Below, piece after piece: positions 21,110 to 34,100 of a stretch of 64,000 nt of DNA; positions within the stretch are counted from its first letter, which is position 1; every line of letters begins with the position of its first letter. Both the position numbers and the translations under genes were made by a program. Origin of the DNA: Batillaria attramentaria. Taxonomy: Eukaryota > Mollusca > Gastropoda > Batillariidae. The stretch spans positions 358,501-422,500 of the forward strand of contig JACVVK020000384.1 of the NCBI GenBank assembly GCA_018292915.2, given 5' to 3'. The notes beneath the pieces were generated by a model that did not search any database, was not told the DNA's origin, and was given only the letters and a program-made list of their open reading frames with translations.

Positions 21110-22444
21110 TGGATAAAACTTACTTTGATTTCTGACTGTCAGTGGCGGCTGCTTGTACTTGCTGCAGTGCATGTTGGATATTCTCATGATTCAGAACTGA
21201 AAAAGGGAGAACGACAGTTTATCTGATTGCAATCGGTACTTCACCACAAATAACAAGATGATGATGATGATGATGATGATTTTATAATTGTATACTGCAC
21301 TGCTCCCTCGAACCGTAGGCGGCGGTTTTGAAAAGCACTGCGAGAGGTTGAAAGTACTGATCAGCAGCAGAGCCATGAGCTCTCTGGAGCAAAACAAATA
21401 TGAAATTTGCTTACAAGAGATGTTACGGCAAACTTGCCGCATGTGATCGAGGTGGGCGAGAACTTGGTCCACACTTGGCTGGTCTTTCTTACTGCTGGCA
21501 CTTAGTCTGTGAGAAGAACATAAAAAATAAAAAAAAAAATCCACAAATAACTCTGAAGCAAACATCAACTTACATCATGGGCTCTGTAGATTTTGTAGTT
21601 GTTGTTTTAAAGATTTAGCATTTTCAACCACACAAGTGAGTGTCATTTGTTTCAGTGGGCATTAGTGAGGAATTGTTCAAAAAAGAAAAGAAAAAAGAAA
21701 GAAAACAGTGTCTATTTTAACAAAACTGGAACGTCAGGCCTTATCACGCCTGTCCAAGGCACACTTCATCACTTGTCAGTAGCCATGCTTCATCGCCTTC
21801 GCCCATGTACTAATGCCTTAAAAACTGTGCAATTACAGACCACACCACAGAATGTTAATTTTTTCTTTTTTTTCTTTATGAAATGGTATTTTGTTGTTGT
21901 TTGTGTTTAACATGTACAGGGGTACTAAAGCTTTCAAATCAAACATGAGATACCTTTTCAACTGTATCATACTCTTCCGTGCAACGCACACCAAATTACA
22001 GGAAAACCTCAAAGTAAAACACTGACAACTGATGACTGATACTGTCACTTACTTCTGTCTCTTCTTACTGGATGTTGTTCCATTTATACGTGTGAGCTGG
22101 CTGTTGATGAGTTCTGCTAGCCGATCTTCGTGTTCCTGGGCCCAGTACTTCAACACAGACACCACAAAAAAGTCTGTCTTCTTACACTCCCGGCACAGCA
22201 CAGGTCGCAGCAACTCTGGACTGGGGCTGAAACAGTAATAAGGACATCGTCACTATCAAGTATTTTATCCATACACATACTTGTATAATTTGAGGGGATT
22301 TTTGGTGAGAAAACAATTTCTCCAACAAGAAAAACAAAACAAAGTGCAAGCAAATCGGAAGAAAACATCCCCAAAGCAGGATTTATCTAGAAGGGAAAAA
22401 ATAGAAGTATGTCATATGGCGACTGCTATTCAGGTGTGTGTGTG

Positions 22445-22477
<33 letters not shown>

Positions 22478-24339
22478 CTGTGTGCACGCGCGTTTGTGTT
22501 CTTAATACATGTACATGTATTACAATATGTGTACCCCTGCCAAAAAGTTCTAGATAGCTCTGAGAGAGGGCACATGGGTGAAGGACTCTGAAATTTTGAA
22601 TTACATGTATCACTTTGACAGCTCTTGTTTCTTTGTGATAAAGTACTTTCTAATATACGAAGGGGTACAAGCAAACACATAACCTAACACTGGTAAAATA
22701 TTATACCTTTCCTGTTTTAGTAGCACCATCAGACAGGTCAGCGCCTCAGCGTTCACTGCAAATACAATTCATTTTTTAAATTTTATTTTGGGGGGGGCAC
22801 TATCTGCAAGCAGAACTCTTATCTTAGGAGGTTACATACACAAAAAAGCAGATTACCATACTTCATTCGCAAAAATGTATTAGCTCCATGGTTGCCTGCT
22901 TCTCTCAGTAGTTGTACCATGATAAACACTCCTTTTTTCTGTAGACGGTGTTTCGACAGTAGTTCACCACCAGTATGAATTACGCTGAATGTACACACAA
23001 ATCATAGCAGCAGGCATGCCTATCACTCAAAGCGATTAGTTTTTGCTTCAAATAGTTCACTGCTTTTTAAAAGTCATGTTAAACTGCACCAGAAAGCACC
23101 AACATTCATTTCATCACAGTTTTCCCATAGGTCCGCGGATATGGTATTTTTTACTCCAGCACTGGTTACCTGAGTATTCCAGCTTGGGCAAGACAGGCAG
23201 GATGTGTTCTGTAGGGATGTTGTGGGCCGTTATCAGTTGCCACAGGAAGTACTGCTCTATCGATTCCCACTCCAGGCTCTCGTCTGCACAGAAAACAAAG
23301 GCCCAAAAATTGTGAAAATTCTGAAAACAAAGTACATGTGTCAACTGCTCCAGGGGGGAAGGTACCGACACTGTCAGTTTGCAGTCCATGCTGAAGTCAA
23401 ATTTAGGGTGGACTGCAAGTCACATGAGGTCCACGGCAAGAGAAAGAAAGAAAGAGCAGAAAAAGGGGAAATATTAAAAAAAGTAATAATCTGCCCCATC
23501 CCAGAAAGTTGTTTCCCTGAAAAGTCTTTAGTGATTTACCTCCTGTTCACCAATCCTCATCATTGCGTCTGGTTTCCACTGTGTCAAATTACGCACTTCC
23601 ACAGTAACAAACGGAAAAAAAGCAAACAAAAAAACCCAGAGATCTACAATGCACTTTAGGATGACCACTGACCAAAAAACGACAATGTCAGTCTCTAAAA
23701 CAGTCTGCAGGTTTCTATACCAATTTATTATAATTTTATTATCTGCACACTTACTGAGGATGCTCAGGAATGTTTCTCGGTTTTTGAATATGACCAGGTG
23801 ACCTTGCAATATCTGGCAGATCAAATCTTGAAGCTGAAAGACGAAGAGAAAATGATCAGATGACGACTGAAAGTGAAACAGACTTCCCAACACATTGAAT
23901 AGTACAAGCTGCTTCAAGACATGAAAAGGCAAACTGCACACGTAGTCCCACAGTGGGGACAAAAAAGGCAGGATTACAGGGCAGGTGACCTGAATCACAG
24001 CATCACTAATGAATTGCTTACCTGTGTGCCATCAATGCTTGCCACTATCATGTGCAGCAAGTCTGCATTGCCAACAGCTATTCCAGGAAACTGAAAAAAA
24101 AAAACGAAAACGTAATAATAATAAAGCTTGAAACACATGAGGGTAATAGGAGAACTCCCTATACTACTATAGTATCATGTCATCTGGTATAACCGCAGGA
24201 GAAACACAAAATCAGATTTTGCAACCGATAAAGAATTTAGATGTTTTTGCAACAACAAAAAAAAAAAAAAAGAATTAAACACTAAGTACTGTTTTGTTGT
24301 TGTTTGTTTGTTTGTTTGTTTTTTGTTTGTTTTTTTTGT

Positions 24340-24370
<31 letters not shown>

Positions 24371-25147
24371 TTTTGGGGGGGGGGGGGGGGGGGTTAGTCC
24401 AGCATAATGACTCTAAAAACATAATTTGTCACTGTCTTCGCGGAATTTTGGCACAGCCCAGTTTTTATCACTAAGAGCTCAGAGTTGACATTTAATAATT
24501 CCAATGACTTGTTTGTTTGCTTGCTTGTTTTTATTGATTAAAGTTCTTGAGTTTTTTATGCAGTAATACGAAAATGAAACAGAAGCAGGGGGGAAAAAAA
24601 ACTAAACATTGATGGGGTCAGAATTTACTCACATGTGTGTAAATATCTGGTATCAAGTATGTGAATAACCGCACATCGTCTTCCTGACACAACTGCAAAT
24701 GATAAAAAAGAAAAAAAAGTGATGAAACAGTAGAACTCTTGTAAAGTGTGTGTGTGTGTGTTGGGGGGGGGGGGGGGTTGCTGAGAGGGAGGAGACAGAG
24801 AGACAGATCGAAAGAGACTCAGACATTTATTGCACCTTAGGCATCAGCACATAAAGTGATAATTACAATGTACAAACAATGAAATGAACGCCACTTGACA
24901 TAAAATACAGAAAAGCTGGAATAAAGTCTGGAATCCAGAGAGGAGGGAGAGAGAGAGGGAGAGAGAGAGAGAGAGAGAGAGGTGTCTAAAAAAAACCCTG
25001 TGAAACTAAAGCACACCAATACACATACTCCATGATACAGACGAAAAAGTTACCCTTAAGTCTTCCAAGAGACATGTCTTGAGATCTCGATGCTCAAGGC
25101 TTTTGCAGAAATCCTTGTAGGTTGCCATTTTCTCATCACTCACTTTG
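19917..25147 (-). CDS. INTS3: INTS3 coding exons 22-32 (C-terminal part)
   Basis: Exons: 25054-25147, 24633-24692, 24022-24090, 23755-23833, 23170-23283, 22707-22755, 22053-22226, 21415-21506, 21124-21196, 20590-20743, 19917-19991. Exon 26 encodes [20 protein letters not shown], matching the conserved SOSS-binding C-terminal helical region. Exon 28 encodes [20 protein letters not shown]. Exon 31 begins [14 protein letters not shown] and becomes basic/Ser-rich. Exon 32 ends [16 protein letters not shown] and stop TGA at 19917-19919. A (TG)n tract starts 16 bases after the exon 30 donor. Confidence 0.9.
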
Positions 25148-28100
25148 CTGCAATCATAACTTCTATACATAATCTCCTGTTAGTGTGAACAACTCAAAAT
25201 CAGCATATTATATTATTTATAGCAGTTTCGTAATGTATGTGAAAGAAGCCACTGTGATCCTCTGTCTTCAGAGACTCAAAGAGCAAACGTAAACACAAGC
25301 ATGTCAAAAGTTTTACTTCAAGCCTTTCTCACAACCTGCCCGCACATTGACAGAAGTACTGTAACTATGTTCTTTTCTCAATTCCTTCTTCATAAATTCA
25401 TGACAGAAAAGTACATTCCAACTCCCTAATTTATTTATGCCAAGTTTCTAAATGAACAGTGCTTGCTGGCGCCAAGTTTATGTTTAGCTGTGTGAACTGC
25501 TGGGCAATGTGTCTCTTTAAATGCGTGAATCTTGGAAAGTTTTCAAGACTTTTGCTTTAAATTTTGTGTGCAATGTGTCAAGTGGTACAATGGTATTAGC
25601 CTTATGTGCCAGAGGGCACAAAGAGGGTTTAGTAAGCACATGTATGTAAGTAAACCCTCTCAAAGGAACACTTAGCAAGATTATCATGACTGACTTTTGA
25701 AGTACATGTACTCCTGATTTTCTCCAGTCGTTCAGCAACACAACCTGAACACCTTAACAATTACCTGACTTTCAGGAAGTAGAGAAGATGATAACCTATC
25801 CTAGGCTGTCTCGAATGCATCTCTCCAAGCAGCTGTAAAAGGGGTTGTCGACGAGGATCTTCTTCAGACATCTGACTCAAGAATCTGAAATTAGTAATGG
25901 TTTCATTCAGACATATGGACGTATGCTAAGACTACCAGCTGAAGCGCATGCAGGCAGATTGCTAGCTTCAAGTGAATTTTCTGCACTCCACTACTGAAGT
26001 CATCAGAGTTTAAAATACTGCATGATTCAAAAGGAGGAAAAGCATGAAGCATTTGGTGACGAAGCGGCAAAGCCGAGAGAGCAAGTCCGCAAGGCAGACA
26101 CATTTTGCTTGGGGTGTCCAGGGCATACTCCCCCGGAATTCTTTTAAAAAATTAGACTAAAAGCTGTGCAATTTCGTCCTTCATGGCATGATTTTCAGTG
26201 CTTAAGAGGTGGAAACACTTTCTTTGAAGAAAAAAGAATTACATGTAGAATTATACGAAAGTTTGTGCAGTATGGTGCATTTTGGCTGATTTTATGTGTC
26301 TCAGAGGAGGAGACACTTTTTTTTTAGGGAAAAGCATTTTCAGCCGAAGGTGGAAGATTTTGCCCTGAGTCATGTCAACAGTAATCCAGGTGCATTTCTC
26401 CATGCTTTTCAAGTACATGTACATGTATTCTATGGTGAACCCGTCATATAAAACTCTGCATACGAAGAGGAAGAACTCACCTGAATATAACGAACAGTGG
26501 CGTGCCTATCGAGTCCTCTATGGTTCTAGACAAAAGAAAGAGAACCATCTGTGAGTGTGAGTAGCAGGTGCATGTACTTTAATGGAGCAACACAAACAAA
26601 AACCACCAACCAATTAATTTGATAACAATACTCCATTTCTGGATTAGTTATTACGTAAATAAGGTACCTCATCCATCCTGGTACTTTTAATGTGTATGTT
26701 GTTACGACTGTGAGTGCTTTATCATTATGTTGAAATGACCAACTGAAGTTTATTTTCTGGCAAGTGTGTCATATTTCCCATGCACCTGAAATTTTTTTTT
26801 TCCTGGCATAAAAACTTGAATTAAAAAAAAGGGGAAAAAAAAGGGGGCGATCTCATGACTAAAACGAGATCAGACGGCCAAAGGCAAGTAAAACTGGAAC
26901 ATTTCTCTTGCCAAGGCTGGTTAAGCCTGCAACAGCATGTCCAAGAAATTGCTACACAGTTTTTTTCCCCCCCACTTACACTACTTACTCATCATCCACT
27001 TCTTGAGGGAACAGATTGTTGTTGAACTGACTGTTAAGAAGTTGACACAAGCATATGGCAAGGCTGCTGGCAATGTCTTGATCAAAGTCCTCCTGGAAAA
27101 TACATACAACTGGGCTAAAAATGGACTATGATCCTAACGGAGGAACGTGCACAGCATTTAGTGACAATGTGGGGGAAAAAAAAAAGTCTAAAATCTGTGC
27201 AATTTAGTGCATTTTGGCATGATTTTACGTGCTTCAGAGGAGGCAATACTTCTTTTGGAGGAATATTTTTTAGAATTTGACTAAAATCTGTGCAATTTGG
27301 TGTGATTTTAAGTGCTTCAGAGGAGGAAACATACTTTTGGGGGGAGGGCAATTTTTAATCAAAAGTGGAAAGCCACCAATAGGTGGAAGATTTCACTTAA
27401 GCCCTGATAGAAGCAGACTCTGATATGCCTTCACATCAGAAATGAACAGTCTCGCATAAAACTGAACAGCCACAAATTCCAAAAGAAATTGTCGTCATTC
27501 ACCAACGTTAGAAGAACTTTCAGCCTAGTTTTCATTTACAGCTTAAATCTATTTGACTTTGAAGACACGCTTCAAAATTACTAGTCATATTTAATTCAAT
27601 GGGTTTAAGAATGAACTGAAGTCTTCAGACTGGGGCATACCTCTTGAATGACAAGCTGCATGAGACGATCTGTTAAGTCACACATCATTTCCTGATTTCT
27701 GCAAACAAGATACAAAGGAAAATAACTCAAAGTTAGTTGAAACAGGACAGCCTCTGTATACAAAAACAGAATAATGACACCAGACTTACGCAGAGTTGAT
27801 CAGCATGTGTAAAGCAATGCAATAAAGAAAAAAACAATCCAGACAAAATGTTCAAGTACATATATTTTTCTAGGTACTAAAGTGTTCAGTTAAAAAAAAA
27901 AAAAAAATAATAATAATAATGAAATAAAATAAATTCATTCATTTTATTATTTTCAATTGTAAGTTTAAGACACAGACCAGTGGACAGCCATTCTAATTTT
28001 CACACCAGACCTCCAAGTACTGACTTGTAATGTATACATACGTTTCATTTTGCAGTTCTACTGTGAGATCCTTGATATCTTGGGGTAACTGCTCCAAGTG

Positions 28101-31100
28101 CTCTGTAATGTCCACATTCTGCATGGCAGACGGTTCACGGATCGGTCGGAAAGAGCTCTCTTCTTGCAGCTTGCCTGAAATTTTTTTTTTTTTAAATCGT
28201 GTTCAACACTGAGCCACAAACTGCAGAATTAGGAAGTATATTTTCTGATTAAAATTCAACACACAGTTCACCTTTAGCTTAGGATACCGGTACTGTGAAG
28301 TTGCCTATAGCACGATGAGGTCTAAGAAAATAATCTGCCTCCAGAATTTTGCAAGCCCGCACAGAAAAAATAAATTCTTCACTAGGAACGTCAATGTCAA
28401 AAACGATTTAATTTTGAAGACAATTGTTGACATTTCAAAATTAAGAAAAAAAATATGAGTTTCATTCCAGCAGCCTTGTCAGAACTGTAAAAGAACATAA
28501 ATACATGTATACTTTTACCAAAGCCATGAACAGCAAACTCACTCAATTCACAACTCAACAAATTTTGGAAACTGTGAAAATAAACTTTCAAAATAACAAT
28601 CCAACCTTGTACATGATATCAAACTAAAAACAGATGCTCACAATTTACTCAGAACTGCAGTCAATATTCCTGACTTACCTTTCACCACATAAAATAAATG
28701 TACAAATCTGTTTCACTTTCAAATACTGGCACTATATTTGAGACCCTAGAACAAAATGCAACACAAACCCAATGGAATGTCGTCCTCATCGTCACTAAAG
28801 CGCCCCTCGGACAGGATCCCGTCACTGACATGGTTGTTTCCATTGTCCACCGCCACCCCCTCCCGCAGGCCAGGTTCTTCTTTCACTGGCAAACACAGGC
28901 TGACGTCAACACCTCAGTTCCCCACTGTCTCCGTTAGTCATTACTCCCATAAACATATCTACTTCATTCCACAAGCACGCACAATTTTATTTCAAGAAGA
29001 CTTGTACATAGTGAGTAAATCCCATTATTCCCACAACAGATAAATTATCTTTGACAAGCATACACACTTTTTTTCCAAGCAGATTTTTTCTTTTCTCCTG
29101 AAGCGTCTTCCTTATGGTCTATTGTTTATGACATTTCATAAATTAGATGCAAATAAGTCCTATCCTCATAAAACATCTGATTAAAATACAGCGATCAAAA
29201 TAACTGTGAGGCACTGAACTGAAAATAACTGACAAATGCCAGAACACAAATTAACCGTCATCACAAACGTAAAAAAAGACAACTAAATCAACTACAGTAG
29301 CTGTGCAAATGAAACAGCTGGCTCACCATCTTGACTGCAGAACTCTGGGAAATTGTCTCTGAGTAAAGTTCGTAGTTCTTTGTCCAGTTTAGGGTTGTCA
29401 AACAAAGGTGAGAGGGACCTGTAAAGCAGATGATGTGTCTCTGTATTTGAAAAATAAAGTGTCTAACGATCTTTCTGAAAGAGACCTGCGCCTACTCTGG
29501 ACCAAACAATTTTTTATAACACAAGACTTCTATAACCCAGCACATCTACTGACAGCTGAGAGACAATTTATGAAAACTTACGGTATGACTCTCTTATCGA
29601 GAATTGTTCTGAGAGATGTGTAGACACCATGTTTGACTTGTGCTGCCTGTCTGGGACAGAAGTTATTCATGATCTGGAAGAACAAGAGAAAAAAAAATGG
29701 CCATTACCCAAAGCAAGTGCCTACAATCCTTATCAGTTGAAGTATACCTGAACACATAACCAATACGAATTCAAACTGTGGCCCAACCAATCAGATGACA
29801 ACAGCAACAACAAAAGAGGAAGAGAAAGAAAGGAAGAGAAAAGAAAATGGTGCCTCAAAAATAAATAAAAGCTTTTAACATCACAGTGGAGTAACACCAG
29901 AAAAGGAAATCTATACCTTTTTTTAATTACTAGCTGTGATAAAATAAAACAAGTTTATAAAATTACCCTGCACATGAAGTCGAGCAGCGTGGCTGTGATA
30001 GCAGGGTGTGGCCTCATGGAGTGGAACATCACCAAGATAGCCGGCTCTGTAAGGACAAGTCAGAGAAATGTGCTGTGCTGACAATGCGGCAGCTTTCCAT
30101 GAACCGATCAAGGGACTAATGTAAAGAAACTATCACTTGTAACAGGAAGCGTATGCATCCTAAGAGCTGAGAACAAAGACAAGAATACAAACCAGGCCAT
30201 AATTCCTTTTGAGGTGTGGTTCTCACCATCACATGTGTGAATATCTTTCTGTGCTATGTCCATGAAAATCATGTCTTCTCTTAATCCTGTAACTGGCCAG
30301 TGTCACCTTTGAAGAAAAGTCATGAAAAGCCGCTACACGGCTCAAATGTATCAATTAAAGCAACTCACCAATATTCATAATGCTGTCGCGCTCCGGTTCA
30401 AACACCAGCCAGTCATAAAACAAGGCAAGCTTAGCATCTGAAGCAGCGACATTTGACTGGAGGAAAAACAAACAAACAAAAAAAAAAAACAGTTCACAAC
30501 ACAAGCAAATGGTACAGAGAGGGATCAAATTTCTAAAAACAAGGTTTCATATTATTTATAAGCAGTATCTAAAACATGTCAAGCTTCAGTATTGCTTTAT
30601 TTTATTGCAAAATATCAATGAAATTGTGGCATCTCAATTTCTAGTTATTTTAAAAATTCAGTTATGATACGATTCCATGGTGATGTTGCGGCTAGCCATC
30701 AATATATATGGCCTTACAGTGCAGGTCGTCAGCAGCCAACCAATGACGGCCCAGCGAGGGATGATGTCTGAGCACAGGAGGTCATTGGAGGGGTGAAAGA
30801 CAGCACAGATGTAGCGAATCAGGTCACAGCGCAGGGACTGACTCTCAGGTGTTGACAGGTACTGAACAAAAAATAAAAAGAAGACCTCAAACAATGCAAA
30901 AGTCCTTTGAAATAGTCCATCATGCCACAGATATGGCAAAGCCCAAGTAGGTTACAAAGTTCATAAAATGATGTTGCTAGGTTAGTTGATCAGTGGTAAA
31001 CAACAGAAGTTAAACAGCACATGCACACACGCTACCGATGGACGGCAGTACAGTATGAAGTCAAATCAGCAATACTTACTTGTCTCTGAAACCAATCCTG

Positions 31101-34100
31101 GTAACGCTTTTGCTGGCCGAATTTCACCTGCAAATCACAATGACAATAAAGACTTGAACAAAACAATTATTAAAAACACAGGTTTTCATTTCAGTCCAGG
31201 CATAAACTGCAACGGGCTTCACACTAACAATATTCAAACATAAGCAAACAAAGACACAAAAACTGTCAATAAAAATGAGAAAGAATAGACATATGAGTTT
31301 AACTCAAGCACTGCAAAGGACTCTGTCATTCATGAGTCAAGACCTTATTCATGCAAAGACTCACCTTAGAGATGAGGAAGACAAGCTTGACCTCCATATC
31401 AGGTGTCAGACGACTGATGAGAAACCTGCGGGATGTCCTCACCTGCATAAGCTGCATGATACCTACAGAAAAAAAAAAGGAGAGAGGAACACGGTTGTAA
31501 AAGAAAAAAACATGATAAAATGTTCATTCTAGTATTTCTAGAGAAGACAACACACTTTTACAATAACAGTGAGGAATCAGTTGGTGCCTAAAACTAGCAA
31601 AAGCTGTATGCGCCTGATTAAAAAAAAAAAAAAAAAATCTGTTTTTTATTCCATAATTTTCAAAGTATTCTGCCATCTGGCATTATCATCTGCACAAACA
31701 TTAAAGTACACGATGTTTGACATTTTAGCACTAGCAGTTTGCAAGACCATGAATTCATTTTTCATCTTTTAAACACAACTAACCACAAGTGAACATGTGG
31801 TATCAATAAGTGCTCACCTGTAAAAGTGGGAGACAGAGCTGTTGGGTTAAGGAAGATGTCTCGCCACAATTTCTCGAACTCTGGTATTCTGGCAACGTTC
31901 TGGAGCAAGCGCAGCAAATCCCTCCCTATCTGCATACAGTCGGCCCACTGAAACACATTTGTACTTCCATTTAGTCAATTTTGGAATGCAAGCAACTGTG
32001 TCACATTCACCAGAAAGCAGACGAAAGAAATTAAGCAATCTCTTAAGCTGGCTTTCCAACAGTTCTTCAAGGCCAATAGTAACACATCTATACTTGTATT
32101 TAATTTCACTGATGTGACAGGAGAGTGTGCCTTCCCTCAAACAGCAGACAGATGTCAGTATTGATAAGCACTGTGACTAATTTCAATTTATCATATTTAG
32201 AGAGTGTGCTATTAACAACTGAAAATGAAAACCAGGCTTCCTAGCAAATAGAAAATAAGACTTCCTAGCTTCCTAGAAAATAAGACTTCCTAGCTGTGAC
32301 ACCACCTTTATCATACATGTAAAACAATGCACACTGTGAGAATGGAAGTTGTCTCCGGCGTACCTTTTCCCTCAAGAGAGCGATGCACAGTTCAACCTCT
32401 CTCTGTCGAAGCATGGAGAACGCCGAACTCCCATGGTCCACTATAATCCTGAGGTATGTGTACACCACAGTTGCCACCAGCTGAGGCAGTTTGTCCAACC
32501 ACGGCCTGTGAGAAGCAAGCGTCATATCTCAGTCAGAATTCGTAATACAGAGAATTTATCTGTAGCAGAGCAACAATCACATTAGGCCCAGTACACATTT
32601 TGCTAAGCCTGCAACTCTTAACTCATTTCTGCCCAGATCACGCAAGTGGATTATAACCCTTTTCTGGCTGCAGTACAACGGCCTCATGATGTGAACTGTG
32701 CTTTCACTTCTATAAACTGCCATTGGTATTCAGCTCCATAGGACCTCATGCTGCAACAAGTACTGGTTGCCAAATGCACAAGGGCCTCGTACTGCAGCCA
32801 GAAAAGAGTTAAACTACAAAAACAGAAACACACACTGATACAACATATTTTTTTATGTTGGATAATGATGAGCGGAAGATTTATAAAAAATTTTCTCCTT
32901 CTTTACAAAACAATTCGATAAAGAACTTTATATAAATCACCTGTTTTCCAGAAATATGTCTAGCATGCTCTCGGCAAGCCAAATATTCTTGGGGGAGATG
33001 TCACCACCTGAAACAAGGTCAACATTATTCGTGTAACTATCAAAATGAAAAAACATGACCCTAATTTACCCAAGTCAAACTTAACAAAAAAAAGTGGGAA
33101 CTATTATTGTATTAAATTTATCAAAAATTCTTACTTGCTGTAGAATAATTTTTTTTTTAAAAAGGGAATTTGCGAGTACACAAGCTGATAATGGAGCTGA
33201 TCATGGAAGCTAGGAAAAAACCTAACAGTGAAACTGCATATGAAGCTCACCTATGATCTGGCGAAGCAAACCCAGACAAAGATTGTCTACACCTGCGACA
33301 GCATTTTTCACCATCTCTCTTGTGAGCCATACAAGCTGGAATGAGAAAATCAGAAAACGTTATTCTTTGAGGTCAATAAGTTGACAAAAAAAAAGAAGAA
33401 AAAAAAAAGAAAAGAAAGAAAAACAAACAAACAGCAGCAGCAGAAATAAGAATTAAAAAGAAAAGGTAGTCAAACTATCTGGAAAAACACACTTTGCTAC
33501 ATGTATACAGGGTCCATACAGGTTCACAGTCTCAAAAATTCATGACTTTTCCATGACTTTTCCAAGCCAACTCTCTTGTTTTCCATGACAACTTCCTCGC
33601 CCTCTTTCACACTGACACACATGAGGGTAGAAATTATGAGCTTATCCAAGATATCGCAGTCAGCAAGACCAATGTTCAGAGTTAGTCGTTAGCCTTATGG
33701 GAAGGCAGTTTGTTGGTATTTTTGTCCAGTGAGTAATCACCAAGCTGACCATTTCAATGTTGGGCTCAAAATGGCTTCCATGAAATTCCAAAATTCCATG
33801 ACTTTTCATGACTCTTTAGATAATTTCATGACTTTCCAGGCCTGGAATAGCTATTTCCAAATTCCATGACTTTTCCAGGATTCCATGACCTGTGTATACA
33901 TGCAGCAATAAGAAATTCAACATTCATGAAATGGAACTGTTGACATGCAACGGTTCTTCACCGACTCAAAATTGTTAACACTTACAATAACAGTAAGAAC
34001 TCAGCCTGTTCAATTGTAAGCAGTTTTACATGAAATAATCATAAATCCAATTTCATTTCTAAAACTACAGAACTAAAAACTAAAAGGAAAGATGTGTACC

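Noticed and set aside
22883..22985. Possible extra INTS3 exon between exons 26 and 27
   Set aside because: Exons 26 and 27 join in phase and match the family without it, and no proper acceptor/donor pair brackets this stretch.
32349..32585. Plus-strand frame over INTS3 exon 7
   Set aside because: Antisense shadow of the conserved INTS3 exon.
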